This document shows, in pieces, positions 26,758 to 35,525 of a stretch of DNA of 64,000 bases. Within the stretch, counting starts at the first letter, position 1. Each line of letters opens with the position of its first letter. The stretch covers positions 1,240,001 to 1,304,000 of the forward strand of contig NZ_CP050153.1 of assembly GCF_011617465.1 (NCBI RefSeq). Direction: 5' to 3'. Below the pieces are notes generated by a model. It ran no database searches, was not told where the DNA came from, and saw only the letters and a list, made by a program, of their open reading frames with translations. The position numbers and the translations under genes were made by a program. The DNA is from Brevibacterium pigmentatum. GTDB taxonomy: Bacteria > Actinomycetota > Actinomycetes > Actinomycetales > Brevibacteriaceae.

Positions 26758-26795
26758 GACAGCGCCGGGGATGCATCTGCATCCCCGGCGCTGTC
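26758..26795. terminator. Bidirectional terminator after ndh
   Basis: Perfect 17-bp arms (26758-26774, 26779-26795) enclose loop ATCT. It lies between ndh and the convergent NAD(P)-binding gene and could serve both. Confidence 0.8.
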
Positions 26796-26874
26796 ATGTT
26801 CGCATGACCGCGAGTGGCTGGCTCTCCTCTGGGCGTCGGGATCCGCCGCGCATGGTCATCGACCGTCAGTTCGG

Positions 26875-27480
26875 TCAGTTCGCGACGGTGAACCGGACGT
26901 CGATGTGCTTCGGTTCAACGATCTCGTCGACCATGGCGACCGCGAAGTCCTCGGCCGAGATTGCGTCACCGGCCGGGACCTCCAGCTCGGTCTTGTACGA
27001 ACCCGTGCGCTTCCCGGGGGCGATCTCCGGTGCGGGGGAGATGAGCGTCCAGGGCGACCAGTTGCCTGTCCGCAGCAGCTCGAGCGCTCGGGTGCCGGTC
27101 TCCGATTCGGCCTTGTAGATCGCGGGGAAGCCCTCGGTGTCCTTGAGCATGGTGTCGCCGACCCACAGGGAACCGGCGCCGCCGACGACGAAGATGCGGG
27201 TGTTGCCGCTGTTCTCGGCCAAGGTCTTCAGGGCGTCGAGCCACTCCTGGTGGTCCCCGCCGGTGCGGCTGGGACCGGTGGTGGAGACGATGATGTCGTG
27301 TTCGGCGGCGATGCGGGCGTCGAACTCGGCATCGGCCATATCGCCCTTGATGCTGCGGGCGGCACCGGGCACGTCGCTGCCCGAGCGGGTGATGCCGGTG
27401 ATGTCGAGGCCGCGGCCGGCCGCCTCGGCGGTGACGCGGGAGCCGATCATTCCGGATGCTCCGAAGAGTGCGATCTTCAT
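26875..27480 (-). CDS. NAD(P)-binding atypical SDR (NmrA/YwnB-like)
   Basis: This is a 201-residue single-domain Rossmann protein: MKIALFGASGMIGSRV (GxxGxxG nucleotide loop), ISTTGP-type strand DIIVSTTGPSRTGGDH and FVVGGAGSLWVGD. It lacks the classical YxxxK dehydrogenase pair, as atypical SDRs often do, so it may be a sensor or a quinone/flavin reductase. It is divergent from the HxlR-type regulator, which very likely controls it. Such HxlR/NAD(P)H-binding pairs often respond to electrophiles such as quinones or aldehydes. The substrate is unknown. Confidence 0.85.
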   Translation of the reverse strand: MKIALFGASGMIGSRVTAEAAGRGLDITGITRSGSDVPGAARSIKGDMADAEFDARIAAEHDIIVSTTGPSRTGGDHQEWLDALKTLAENSGNTRIFVVGGAGSLWVGDTMLKDTEGFPAIYKAESETGTRALELLRTGNWSPWTLISPAPEIAPGKRTGSYKTELEVPAGDAISAEDFAVAMVDEIVEPKHIDVRFTVAN

Positions 27481-27570
27481 GGTGTGTCCCTTTCTGCTGC
27501 GGCGTCGGGTTCGCGGCGCCGAGGTGGTTTCTTCTGTGATGACATCATGACACTATCGTTTGGAAAGGGA

Positions 27571-27588
27571 GTACCTCAAAGATACTAT
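27571..27588. promoter_or_regulatory. Candidate HxlR operator and -10 box
   Basis: GTACCTCAAAGATAC (27571-27585) is an imperfect 15-bp palindrome (GTA-x-CT...AG-x-TAC). It overlaps TACTAT (27583-27588), which ends 6 nt before the HxlR ATG at 27595. Autoregulation and control of the divergent gene are inferred from position. Confidence 0.45.
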
Positions 27589-27594
27589 TGGGAT

Positions 27595-27984
27595 ATGAGA
27601 ATCAGAGAATCTTGGGAAGGCGATGCCTTCGATCCGGAGTGCCCCACCCGAGTCATCCTCGATCGGGTCGGTGACAAGTGGACGGTGCTCATCATCGAGA
27701 TCCTCGATGACAGCCCGAAGCGCTTCGGCGAGATCCGACAGGCGATCGGGGGCATCACCCCGAAGGTGCTCACCTCGACGCTGCGATCACTCGTCGCCGA
27801 CGGCTTGGTGACCAGGCAGTCGTTTGGGGAGGTGCCCCCGCGGGTGGAGTATTCGCTCACCGATCTCGGTCGCTCGCTGCAGGCTCCCGTGACCGCGCTG
27901 CGGAGGTGGGCCGAGCGCAATGTCGCCGAGTTGATCGACAATCGTGATCGCCAGGCCGAGATCGATGATGCTCAGGCGCGCTGA
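27595..27984 (+). CDS. HxlR-family winged-helix transcriptional regulator
   Basis: This is a 129-residue MarR-like regulator. It shows the HxlR signature Cys in FDPECPTRVILDRVGDKWTV, then RFGEIRQAIGGITPKVLTST (recognition helix) and VPPRVEYSLTDLGRSL (wing). The lone N-terminal Cys is the redox or electrophile sensor in characterised members. Although the frame is open far upstream, the ATG at 27595 gives the normal family length and follows TACTAT-N6, so the mRNA is probably leaderless. It is divergent from the NAD(P)-binding gene. Its last 13 nt overlap the convergent hypothetical gene. Confidence 0.92.
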   Translation: MRIRESWEGDAFDPECPTRVILDRVGDKWTVLIIEILDDSPKRFGEIRQAIGGITPKVLTSTLRSLVADGLVTRQSFGEVPPRVEYSLTDLGRSLQAPVTALRRWAERNVAELIDNRDRQAEIDDAQAR

Positions 27985-28451
27985 TCGGCCTTGCGGGTGA
28001 GTTCGCCGAGGACGGTGATGAGCTCTCTCAGGCGGCCCGCGGCGCGGTAGGTGCGCGGTGAACCCGAGTACACCCAGTTGTTCGTGATGATCGAGGCGCT
28101 GCCGTTGTTCGTCGCCACCTTGAACTCTCCGACAGTGAGCGTCGCGAGGTGATCCTCGACGAGGCGGCGCCGCAGCTCCGGTCCCATCTGCACCCAATGA
28201 TCGGCGGCCTCGAAATCAATGTCCGACCAGTCGGCTCCCGACTCACGGTAGGCGAGAGGACGGTAGGGGGCGTCGATGCATGCGTTCAGCGACGGCGCCT
28301 CGGTGCCGATGTCCGGGCCGGAGTTGGAGTCGTCGGCAGCGCTGTCGACGGCGATGAGTACGGCGGGCCCGGCCGCCTCGGCGAGGTTCGGATCATCGGT
28401 GCCGTCGACGAACCGGGGATGATCGCCGGCGGTGAGAAGTACGAAGGTCAT
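27972..28451 (-). CDS. Hypothetical protein
   Basis: I do not recognise this 159-residue soluble protein. It begins MTFVLLTAGDHPRFVDG, has an acidic Ala/Asp-rich stretch (DSAADDSNSGPD), then SDIDFEAADHWVQMGPEL and a C-terminal basic helix (RLRELITVLGELTRKADQ). There is no signal peptide or TM helix. The start at 28451 is preferred over an upstream in-frame ATG because it keeps the bio promoter region (28487 onward) free. It is convergent with the HxlR gene and overlaps it by 13 nt. Confidence 0.6.
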   Translation of the reverse strand: MTFVLLTAGDHPRFVDGTDDPNLAEAAGPAVLIAVDSAADDSNSGPDIGTEAPSLNACIDAPYRPLAYRESGADWSDIDFEAADHWVQMGPELRRRLVEDHLATLTVGEFKVATNNGSASIITNNWVYSGSPRTYRAAGRLRELITVLGELTRKADQRA

Positions 28452-28486
28452 AACACCATTCTGCCTGTTCGGGCGGAGAGTGTGAT

Positions 28487-28516
28487 TTGGCACTCTATTG
28501 AACAGTGTTCAATAAT
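28487..28516 (+). promoter_or_regulatory. bio operon promoter with BioQ-type operator
   Basis: TATTGAACAGTGTTCAATA (28496-28514) is a perfect 19-bp palindrome containing TGAAC-N3-GTTCA, close to the TGAAC-N3-GTT core bound by the TetR-type repressor BioQ in Corynebacterium and Mycobacterium. It sits between a -35 TTGGCA (28487-28492) and a -10 AATAAT (28511-28516), 18 bp apart. The -10 ends 6 nt before the bioB ATG. Biotin-responsive repression is inferred. No bioQ or birA gene is in the window. Confidence 0.75.
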
Positions 28517-28522
28517 GACAAC

Positions 28523-29743
28523 ATGGATAGCTATCAAAAACTCGCCGAGCGCGTGCTCGCCGGCGATCCGGCCAGCGCCTCCGATGCCCGCACGATCCTG
28601 TCGTCGTCCGACGAGGACCTCCTCGACCTTGTCGCCGCTGCCTCCCGGCTGCGCCGCGAACATTTCGGCAATCGCGTCAAGGTCAACTACCTCGTCAACC
28701 TCAAATCGGGACTCTGCCCGGAGGACTGCGGATACTGCTCGCAGCGTTTGGGCTCAGAAGCCGACATTCTCAAGTACTCATGGCTGCCGAAGGATGAGGC
28801 GAAGCGGCAGGCGGAATTCGGTCTGGCAGGGGGAGCCTCGCGGGTCTGCCTCGTCGCGTCCGGACGCGGTCCTTCGAACCGGGACGTCGAGCGCGTCTCG
28901 GGGATGGTCGAGGAGATCAAGACATCCAGTCCCGACGTCGAGGTCTGCGCCTGCCTCGGGTTCCTCAAGGACGGTCAGGCACAGCGACTCAAGGACGCCG
29001 GTGTCGACGCGTACAACCACAACCTCAACACTGCCGAATCTCTCTACCCCGATATCTGCACGACTCATACGTTCGCCGACCGTGTCGACACCGTGGACAA
29101 GGCGCGTGGTGCAGGGCTCTCCCCGTGCTCGGGGCTGATCGTCGGAATGGGGGAGACGGACGAGCAGATCATCGAGGCGATCGAATCGCTCAAGGCCGTT
29201 GACTCCGATTCGATCCCGGTCAACTTCCTCATTCCCTTCGACGGCACACCGCTCGAAGGAACCTGGACTCTGACCCCGCAGCATTGCCTGCGGATTCTCT
29301 GCGCCGTGCGATTCCTGTGCCCGGACCGCGAGCTGCGCATCGCCGGAGGTCGGGAGATGCACCTGCGTACGCTGCAGCCGCTGTCGCTGCATGTGGCCAA
29401 TTCGCTCTTCCTCGGCGACTATCTGACCTCGGAGGGGCAGGCCGCCGAGGAAGACCTCGACATGATCGTCGATGGAGGCTTCGAGATCGTCGGGGCAGAG
29501 AGTGCCGAACTACTGCGTGATGAGCTCAAGGCTCACCGGGCAGCCCATCAGGCCGCCTTCGCCGAGGTGGCGCCCGGTGACATGAAGAGCGACGGAACGT
29601 CCGCTGAGGCAGCAAAGTCCGCGAGCACCCTGCCGTGCGGCAAACCTCTGCCGACGGCTGGTCAAGAAGCCGACGACTCCGGAGTGATGATTCCGACGAT
29701 CCGGCGCCGCGGCGCGGGCACAGAGCACGCGCCCAATGTCTGA
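28523..29743 (+). CDS. bioB: Biotin synthase (radical SAM)
   Basis: This 406-residue Fe-S enzyme inserts sulfur into dethiobiotin. The radical-SAM cluster motif is GLCPEDCGYCSQR (C-x3-C-x2-C). It also shows YNHNLNTAESLYPDICTTHT, GMGETDEQIIEAIESL and RELRIAGGREMHLR, and ends with the usual actinobacterial tail RRRGAGTEHAPNV. A loosely conserved spacer of about 45 residues precedes the tail. I prefer the ATG at 28523; an in-frame GTG at 28505 lies inside the operator palindrome. bioA starts 8 nt before its stop. Confidence 0.96.
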   Translation: MDSYQKLAERVLAGDPASASDARTILSSSDEDLLDLVAAASRLRREHFGNRVKVNYLVNLKSGLCPEDCGYCSQRLGSEADILKYSWLPKDEAKRQAEFGLAGGASRVCLVASGRGPSNRDVERVSGMVEEIKTSSPDVEVCACLGFLKDGQAQRLKDAGVDAYNHNLNTAESLYPDICTTHTFADRVDTVDKARGAGLSPCSGLIVGMGETDEQIIEAIESLKAVDSDSIPVNFLIPFDGTPLEGTWTLTPQHCLRILCAVRFLCPDRELRIAGGREMHLRTLQPLSLHVANSLFLGDYLTSEGQAAEEDLDMIVDGGFEIVGAESAELLRDELKAHRAAHQAAFAEVAPGDMKSDGTSAEAAKSASTLPCGKPLPTAGQEADDSGVMIPTIRRRGAGTEHAPNV

Positions 29744-31082
29744 GGCGGGACAACGGATGCCGACGAGCACGCTCGAGCGCGATTCCGGCCTGCTGTGGCA
29801 CCCCTACGGTCCGCTCGACGCCGGCGCGCACTTCTCGGTCACCGGCGCAGATGGGCCCTATGTGGAGTTGCGCGATGCTTCGGGATCGGCGCATCGACTG
29901 CTCGACGGGATGAGCTCGTGGTGGTCGGTCGTCCACGGATACCAACATCCGGTCATGGATGCGGCACTGACCACCCAGATCGGATCGTTCTCGCACGTCA
30001 TGTTCGGCGGTCTCACCCATGAACCGGCCGTCGAACTAGCCGAGCGGCTCGTCGCAGTCACACCGGACGGACTCGACCATGTCTTCCTCGCAGACTCGGG
30101 TTCGGTCTCGGTCGAAGTCGCGCTCAAGCTCGCCATCCAATACCAGCTGGCCCGCGGCCGCGACCGCAGGCGCTTCCTTGCCCTCGAAGGTGCCTACCAT
30201 GGTGACACCACCGGGGCGATGAGCGTGTGCGGCCCAGTTGGGGGAATGCACAACGATTTCGCCGGGCTGCTCGCAACCCAGCTGTTCCTGCCTCGTCCGC
30301 CGTTGCCGGAGGCATCCGCTGCCGAGGTGCACGAATGGTTGGTCACGGCTGAAAACCTCGTCGATGCGCACGGGGCAGAGATCGCCGGCATCATCGTCGA
30401 ACCCCTCTTCCAAGGTGCCGGAGGTATGCGCCCATATCACCCCGCCGCCCTGCAGTCACTGCGGCGGTTGGCCACCGAGATCGATGCCGTACTCATCGCC
30501 GACGAGATCGCCACCGGCTTCGGACGCGCGGGCTCTGACTTCGCCTGTCGAGCCGCGGGGATCACCCCGGACGTCATGTGCCTGGGCAAGGCTCTGACCG
30601 GCGGCTATCTCACATTGGCGGCGCTGCTGTGCAGTGGAACGGTTGCCGACGTCATCACCACTTCGTCCCACCGGGCGCTCATGCACGGGCCCACGTTCAT
30701 GGCGAATCCCCTGGCGTGTGCTGCGGCAAATGCGTCGGTCGGCCTCCTCATCGATGACGAGACGAGCGGCTGGGAGCCGGCCATTGGACGGATCGCTCAG
30801 GCCCTCGAAACGGGGCTCGCTCCAGCCAGGCGGCTGGATCACGTCATCGAGGCGCGGGTGACCGGCGGCATCGGCGTCGTCGAACTCGACCGCCCGGTCG
30901 ACGTGGCTCTGACCACGCGCATAGCCTCCGAACACGGGGTGTGGCTGCGGCCGTTTCGGCAGCACATCTATACGATGCCGCCCTATATCTCGACTCCGGC
31001 GGTGGTGGACACCATCACGGAGGCGATTGTCGCGGCAGCCGCGGCACACGGGGATGGGTGCGAGTTCGAGGTTGCATCGTGA
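29736..31082 (+). CDS. bioA: Adenosylmethionine-8-amino-7-oxononanoate aminotransferase
   Basis: This 448-residue PLP enzyme uses SAM as amino donor to make 7,8-diaminopelargonate. It shows LLWHPYGPL, LDGMSSWWSVVHGYQHP, FADSG-equivalent FLADSGSVSVEVALKLA, EGAYHGDTTGAMSVCG, IADEIATGFGRAG and CLGKALTGGYLTLAA, with the PLP Lys in GKALTGG. The ATG at 29736 overlaps the bioB stop by 8 nt. An alternative ATG at 29757 has a better ribosome binding site (GAGGCGGG) and would remove 7 residues. It is coupled to bioF (GTGA overlap). Confidence 0.96.
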   Translation: MSEAGQRMPTSTLERDSGLLWHPYGPLDAGAHFSVTGADGPYVELRDASGSAHRLLDGMSSWWSVVHGYQHPVMDAALTTQIGSFSHVMFGGLTHEPAVELAERLVAVTPDGLDHVFLADSGSVSVEVALKLAIQYQLARGRDRRRFLALEGAYHGDTTGAMSVCGPVGGMHNDFAGLLATQLFLPRPPLPEASAAEVHEWLVTAENLVDAHGAEIAGIIVEPLFQGAGGMRPYHPAALQSLRRLATEIDAVLIADEIATGFGRAGSDFACRAAGITPDVMCLGKALTGGYLTLAALLCSGTVADVITTSSHRALMHGPTFMANPLACAAANASVGLLIDDETSGWEPAIGRIAQALETGLAPARRLDHVIEARVTGGIGVVELDRPVDVALTTRIASEHGVWLRPFRQHIYTMPPYISTPAVVDTITEAIVAAAAAHGDGCEFEVAS

Positions 31083-32212
31083 ACGCCCTCTTCTCCCGCC
31101 TTTCCGCCGCCGCCGAGCGCCGAAGTACTGCCGGTCTATATCGCAGTGACCTCGTGCTCGACGGACTCGACCTCGCCTCGAACGATTACCTCGGGCTCTC
31201 GGCGCATCCGTTGGTGAGTTCCGCAGCGATCGAGGAGATCGAACGCAGCAGCACCTCGGCCAGCGCATCGCGACTCGTCACCGGGACCACACACGCCCAC
31301 CACCGATTGGAAGCTGCGCTGGCCGAACGGCTGCGGCACCCTGCGTGTGTGACCTTCTCCAGCGGTTATCTGGCTAATATCGCCGCCGTCACTGCTCTGG
31401 CCGGTCCTGATACTCTCATCATCTCCGACGCCCACAACCATGCGTCACTCATCGATGCCTGCCGTCTGGCAAAAGCTCCGACGAGAATCGTCGCCCACAA
31501 CGACCTGGAGGCCGTTGAAGCCGCTTTGGCCGGTCGTCAGCAGCCAGAGGCGCTTGTCGTCGTCGAATCCGTGTACTCCGTATTCGGTGACACCGCGGAC
31601 CTGCCTTGTCTTCTTGACCTCTGCGTTCGTTACGACGCTCTGCTGCTCGTCGACGAAGCGCACGGGATCGGTGTGACCGGCGCCGAGACAGCCGTCGGAA
31701 TGGGGGCGGCCGCCGCGGTGAGCGAATTCCGCGACCGCCTCGTGGTCACCGCCACGCTGTCGAAAGCGCTCGGCTCCCAGGGAGGGGCTGTGCTGGGAGC
31801 CGGTCTCGTCCGAGATGCTGTGGTCAACACGGCTCGCACCTTCATCTTCGACACCGGTCTTTCCCCTGCCATGGCGGCCGCAGCGCGTGCCGCACTCGAC
31901 CTCGTTACCGCTGAGCGGGTGGCGTCGATGAAGGCCGCCCGCTCACAACTGGCAGCCGTACTTGATGTGCCGGTCCCGGCCGGTGCCGTGCTGTCCGTTC
32001 CCATGCCGAGTCCGGAATCAGGCGTCCGGGCGCGCGAACTGCTGTGCGAGGAGGGGATCCTCGTCGGCTGTTTCCGCCCTCCTTCGGTGCCCGACGGCAT
32101 CACGCGTCTGCGGCTGACAGCTCGTGCCGGACTCAGCCCTGGGGAGCTGGCCTACGCCTGTGAGCGCATTCGGGCGGTCACCGAAATCTGCGCTGCGGAG
32201 TCGGCGGCATGA
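31079..32212 (+). CDS. bioF: 8-amino-7-oxononanoate synthase
   Basis: This 377-residue PLP enzyme condenses pimeloyl thioester with alanine. It shows LDLASNDYLGLSAHP, FSSGYLANIAAVTAL, VVVESVYSVFGDTADL, LLLVDEAHGIGVTG and the PLP-Lys motif TATLSKALGSQGGAV. Length is normal. The GTG at 31079 overlaps the bioA stop; a longer frame inside bioA is rejected. The ATGA at its end starts bioD. Confidence 0.95.
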   Translation: MNALFSRLSAAAERRSTAGLYRSDLVLDGLDLASNDYLGLSAHPLVSSAAIEEIERSSTSASASRLVTGTTHAHHRLEAALAERLRHPACVTFSSGYLANIAAVTALAGPDTLIISDAHNHASLIDACRLAKAPTRIVAHNDLEAVEAALAGRQQPEALVVVESVYSVFGDTADLPCLLDLCVRYDALLLVDEAHGIGVTGAETAVGMGAAAAVSEFRDRLVVTATLSKALGSQGGAVLGAGLVRDAVVNTARTFIFDTGLSPAMAAAARAALDLVTAERVASMKAARSQLAAVLDVPVPAGAVLSVPMPSPESGVRARELLCEEGILVGCFRPPSVPDGITRLRLTARAGLSPGELAYACERIRAVTEICAAESAA

Positions 32213-33018
32213 TCCCGCGCTTTCTGCTCGTCACGGGAACGGACACCGGCGTCGGCAAGACCATCGCCACCGCGGCGTTGGCCGCGGCACTGAATGCGGC
32301 TGGACGTCGAGTGATCATGTGCAAGCCGATCCAGACGGGGCATATCAGGTCCGACGATCCTGAACGTGAGCAGCTCGAGTCCGATTACAGCGACGTCGTC
32401 ACAGAATCCGACGCGGAGGCCGTGGCTCGGCTGACCGGCATCCATACGTTCACGAACACCACCCTCCGCCTGCCGATGGCTCCGGTTCCCGCCGCCAAAG
32501 CCGAATGGGACGGGTTCAAGTCGGTCGATGATGAGGCAGCTGGCGCTGTACCACCCGATCCGGACTCCTCAGGGGCCGACAGAGTCTCGAATCTGCCGAC
32601 CGCAGCCGAGCACGTGGACTTCATCCGTACGGCACTCGCACGAACCGAAGCCGACCACGTCCTCATCGAAGGGTCCGGGGGAGTCCTCGTCGATTTCGGA
32701 GAGCATACCGTCGCAGACATCGCAGCCGGACTGTCGGAAGGAGAGAACTCGGTCGGTGCCGCTATCGTCGTCCGCTCCCGCCTAGGGACCCTCAACCACA
32801 CTGCTCTCACCGCTGAAGCCCTTGAGAGACGGCGGGTTTCGACCACCGGCATCATCATCGGTTCGTGGCCCGAAAAGGCGTCTCCGGTTGACCGTGACAA
32901 TTGGGCTGCACTGTCGGCGATGGCACCTGTCCTCGGAGCGATTCCCGCCGGAGTCGGAGACAGGCTCGATCGGAACGAGTTCTCTGCCCGGGCACCTGGG
33001 TGGCTGCGCCTGTCCTGA
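32209..33018 (+). CDS. bioD: Dethiobiotin synthetase
   Basis: This 269-residue enzyme closes the ureido ring using CO2 and ATP. It shows the P-loop FLLVTGTDTGVGKTIATAAL, CKPIQTGH, and IEGSGGVLVDFGEHTVAD. It is about 35 residues longer than E. coli BioD, because of an acidic linker (DDEAAGAVPPDPDSSGADRV) in the middle. It overlaps bioF by 4 nt and ends the B-A-F-D operon. No bioC/bioH-type pimeloyl genes are adjacent, so the pimeloyl thioester must come from elsewhere. Confidence 0.94.
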   Translation: MIPRFLLVTGTDTGVGKTIATAALAAALNAAGRRVIMCKPIQTGHIRSDDPEREQLESDYSDVVTESDAEAVARLTGIHTFTNTTLRLPMAPVPAAKAEWDGFKSVDDEAAGAVPPDPDSSGADRVSNLPTAAEHVDFIRTALARTEADHVLIEGSGGVLVDFGEHTVADIAAGLSEGENSVGAAIVVRSRLGTLNHTALTAEALERRRVSTTGIIIGSWPEKASPVDRDNWAALSAMAPVLGAIPAGVGDRLDRNEFSARAPGWLRLS

Positions 33019-33086
33019 TCGCAGAGGCGGTGAAGGAATCGGCCTGGTCCTCGCTGTGAATCGCCTCAGGTCAGAAGCAATTTCAA

Positions 33087-33163
33087 TGGTCCCCCCAGTG
33101 GGACTCGAACCCACACTGAATCGATTTTAAGTCGACTGCCTCTGCCGATTGGGCTATAGGGGG
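33087..33163 (-). tRNA. tRNA with anticodon TAA (Leu), class I fold
   Basis: On the minus strand the acceptor CCCCCTA pairs with TGGGGGG (one U-G pair), and the 3' end A-CCA is encoded. The anticodon stem GTCGA/TCGAT holds loop CTTAAAA, giving anticodon TAA. The T-arm GTGGG-TTCGAGT-CCCAC is perfect. The variable loop is only 5 nt (TCAGT), so it lacks the long variable arm that normal tRNA-Leu has. The D-stem has one C-A mismatch. It is clearly a tRNA by structure; the amino acid identity is less certain than the anticodon suggests. Confidence 0.85.
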
Positions 33164-33253
33164 AATGCTCAGAACACACTTTATCGGCAATGCCCGGCCA
33201 CCGCGATCTGAGACATCCCGCGGACGATCCGGGCACACGGCTAACCTGGAGCG

Positions 33254-34540
33254 ATGACGACGAACGGACCCACCAGACAGGCCTGGGTGATCCTCGTCGT
33301 CGGCGTCCTCACGCAGATGGCGGCGACCATCGCGATCGCCGGACCCGCCTTCCTCATCCCATACATGCACTCCGACCTCGGCTTCACACTCACCCAGGCC
33401 GGCACCGTCGCTGCCGCACCGAGCTTCGGACTCATCCTCACCCTCATCGCCTGGGGCGCATTCGCCGACCGCTTCGGCGAACGTCTGGCGATGACCTTGG
33501 GCATCGGTCTGACCGCTGTGTTCTCGGCCGCCGCGGTCCTCGTCGTCGACTCGCCGATCTGGATGGTCATCGTCATCGCAGCCTCCGGTGCCGCGGCCGC
33601 CTCGGTGAACTCTGCCTCCGGCCGCGTCGTCATGGGTTGGTTCCCCCGCCACCGCCGAGGGCTGGCCATGGGCATCCGTCAGATGTCCCAACCCCTGGGC
33701 ACGAGCGTGGCCGCCGTGACCATCCCGGGGATCGCTGCGGCCGGCGGATTCCCCGCCTACCTCTGGTTCGTCGCCGCCGTGACCGGCGTACTCGCCCTCA
33801 TCTGCTTCGCTCTCATCCGCAACCCACCGGACCCGACCCCCACCCGCGCCGAGGTGGCCTACCCCGACCGCGACACCGAACCGGAAGCGGAACGCCACGG
33901 ACAGAACGAACAGGGCACCGCCTCGGCGGGGGAGGGGAAGCCCAGAGCCGCCTCGGCGATCAATCCCTACCGCAGCGATTCCTTCCTGTGGCGCATCCAC
34001 GCGGTCTCCGCGCTCCTCGTCGTCCCGCAGTTCGCGTTCTCTACCTACGGACTCGTCTGGCTCATCGTCGTCCAGGGGATCGGCGCGGGCGCCGCCGGAG
34101 TGATCGTCGCGATCGCGCAGATCATCGGCGCGGTCGGCCGCATGGTCGTCGGCGCGCTCTCCGACCGCACGGGATCCCGCGTCGGCCTCATGCGCATCGT
34201 CGCCGTCGCCGCCGTGATATTCGTGGTGGCTATCGCCATCCTGTCGCTGACTGAGCTCCCCGCTGTCGCCGCAGTCGTCTTCATCCTCGCCTCGGCCGTC
34301 TCCGTGGCCGACAACGGACTGGCCTTCGCCTCGGTGGCCGAAGCCGCCGGACCGCGCTGGTCGGGCAAGGCGCTGGGAGCTCAGAACACGGGACAGTTCG
34401 TCATGTCGGCCCTGCTCGGCCCCGGATTCGGTGCCCTGGTGACGGCGTTCGGCTATCCGCTGTCCTTCGGACTCATCGCCATCGCGCCACTATTGAGCGT
34501 CGGAATCATCCCGCGACGCGACGTCGATCGCATAACCTGA
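33254..34540 (+). CDS. Major facilitator superfamily transporter
   Basis: This is a 428-residue, 12-TM secondary transporter of unknown substrate. The first half has the loop 2-3 motif GAFADRFGERLAM and the exporter-like TM5 GIRQMSQPLGTSVAAV. A charged cytoplasmic loop of about 50 residues (DPTPTRAEVAYPDRDTEPEA, then QNEQGTASAGEGKP) joins the halves. The second half repeats the loop motif as GALSDRTGSRVGLM. TAACCT (33242-33247) ends 6 nt before the ATG, so it is likely leaderless. It is monocistronic. Confidence 0.88.
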   Translation: MTTNGPTRQAWVILVVGVLTQMAATIAIAGPAFLIPYMHSDLGFTLTQAGTVAAAPSFGLILTLIAWGAFADRFGERLAMTLGIGLTAVFSAAAVLVVDSPIWMVIVIAASGAAAASVNSASGRVVMGWFPRHRRGLAMGIRQMSQPLGTSVAAVTIPGIAAAGGFPAYLWFVAAVTGVLALICFALIRNPPDPTPTRAEVAYPDRDTEPEAERHGQNEQGTASAGEGKPRAASAINPYRSDSFLWRIHAVSALLVVPQFAFSTYGLVWLIVVQGIGAGAAGVIVAIAQIIGAVGRMVVGALSDRTGSRVGLMRIVAVAAVIFVVAIAILSLTELPAVAAVVFILASAVSVADNGLAFASVAEAAGPRWSGKALGAQNTGQFVMSALLGPGFGALVTAFGYPLSFGLIAIAPLLSVGIIPRRDVDRIT

Positions 34541-34607
34541 TATTCATCTCTGCGCATTATCGTGCACGAGGCACACCCCGGTGTCGACAGTGAAAGGGAA
34601 GGATCTC

Positions 34608-35510
34608 GTGAACAATCTGTTCCAAGAGAATCTGCGGGAGTACATCGACAAACTCCGCCTCGAGGGGTACACCGTCGAGGACAGTCAGACCACGGATCCG
34701 CACCTCATCGACCCCATGGGCCGGGCCGTCGAAACTTGGCGGGAAGGGTACCCGTACGACGAACAGATGGACCGCGAAGAGTACGAACTCGAGAAGTACA
34801 GACTGCAGGTCGAACTGCTGAAATTCCAGTACTGGGGTCAGGACACGGGCGCCAAACACGTCATCGTCTTCGAAGGTCGTGACGCTGCCGGCAAGGGCGG
34901 AACGATCAAACGCTTCACCGAACACCTCAACCCGCGTGCCGCCCGCGTCGTCGCACTCAACAAACCCTCCGACCGCGAAGCCGGGCAGTGGTACTTCCAG
35001 CGCTACATCTCCCACCTGCCCACGAGTGGGGAGATCGTCATGTTCGACCGCTCCTGGTACAACCGGGGCAACGTCGAGAGGGTCATGGGATTCTGCACCG
35101 ACGGCGAATACGAGACCTTCATGGAACAGGCTCCCGTGTTCGAGAAGATGCTCATCGACTCCGGAGTCCACGTCACGAAGTTCTGGTTCTCCGTGACCCA
35201 GAGAGAGCAGCGGACCCGGTTTGCGATCCGTCAGATCGACCCGGTGCGGCGGTGGAAGCTCTCACCGATGGATCTCGAGTCCCTCGATCGCTGGGACGCC
35301 TACACGGAGGCGAAGGAAGAGACGTTCCGCCGCACGGACACCGACCACGCTCCGTGGATCACGATCAAGAGCAATGACAAGAAACGCGCCCGCCTCAACG
35401 CGATGCGCTACTTCCTCAACCAGTTCGACTATGAGGACAAAGACCCGTCGGTCGTCTACGAAGCCGACCCGCTTCTGGTCCGCCGCGGCCGTGACGCGGT
35501 CGACGACTGA
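34608..35510 (+). CDS. ppk2: Polyphosphate kinase 2
   Basis: This 300-residue enzyme transfers phosphate between polyphosphate and nucleotides. It shows Walker A in FEGRDAAGKGGTIKRF (about residue 89), the PPK2 lid RVVALNKPSDREAGQWYFQR and Walker B in MFDRSWYNRGNVERVMGFC. WFSVTQREQRTRFAIR and SPMDLESLDRWDAYTEAKE follow. It is a single-domain (class I-like) protein. I prefer the GTG at 34608, which has AAGGGAAGG upstream; GTGs at 34581 and 34590 lack a ribosome binding site. A terminator follows. Confidence 0.93.
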   Translation: MNNLFQENLREYIDKLRLEGYTVEDSQTTDPHLIDPMGRAVETWREGYPYDEQMDREEYELEKYRLQVELLKFQYWGQDTGAKHVIVFEGRDAAGKGGTIKRFTEHLNPRAARVVALNKPSDREAGQWYFQRYISHLPTSGEIVMFDRSWYNRGNVERVMGFCTDGEYETFMEQAPVFEKMLIDSGVHVTKFWFSVTQREQRTRFAIRQIDPVRRWKLSPMDLESLDRWDAYTEAKEETFRRTDTDHAPWITIKSNDKKRARLNAMRYFLNQFDYEDKDPSVVYEADPLLVRRGRDAVDD

Positions 35511-35525
35511 TTCCGGACAGAAATT

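Noticed and set aside
33000..33260. Integrated element at the tRNA
   Set aside because: No integrase and no repeated tRNA 3' end nearby.
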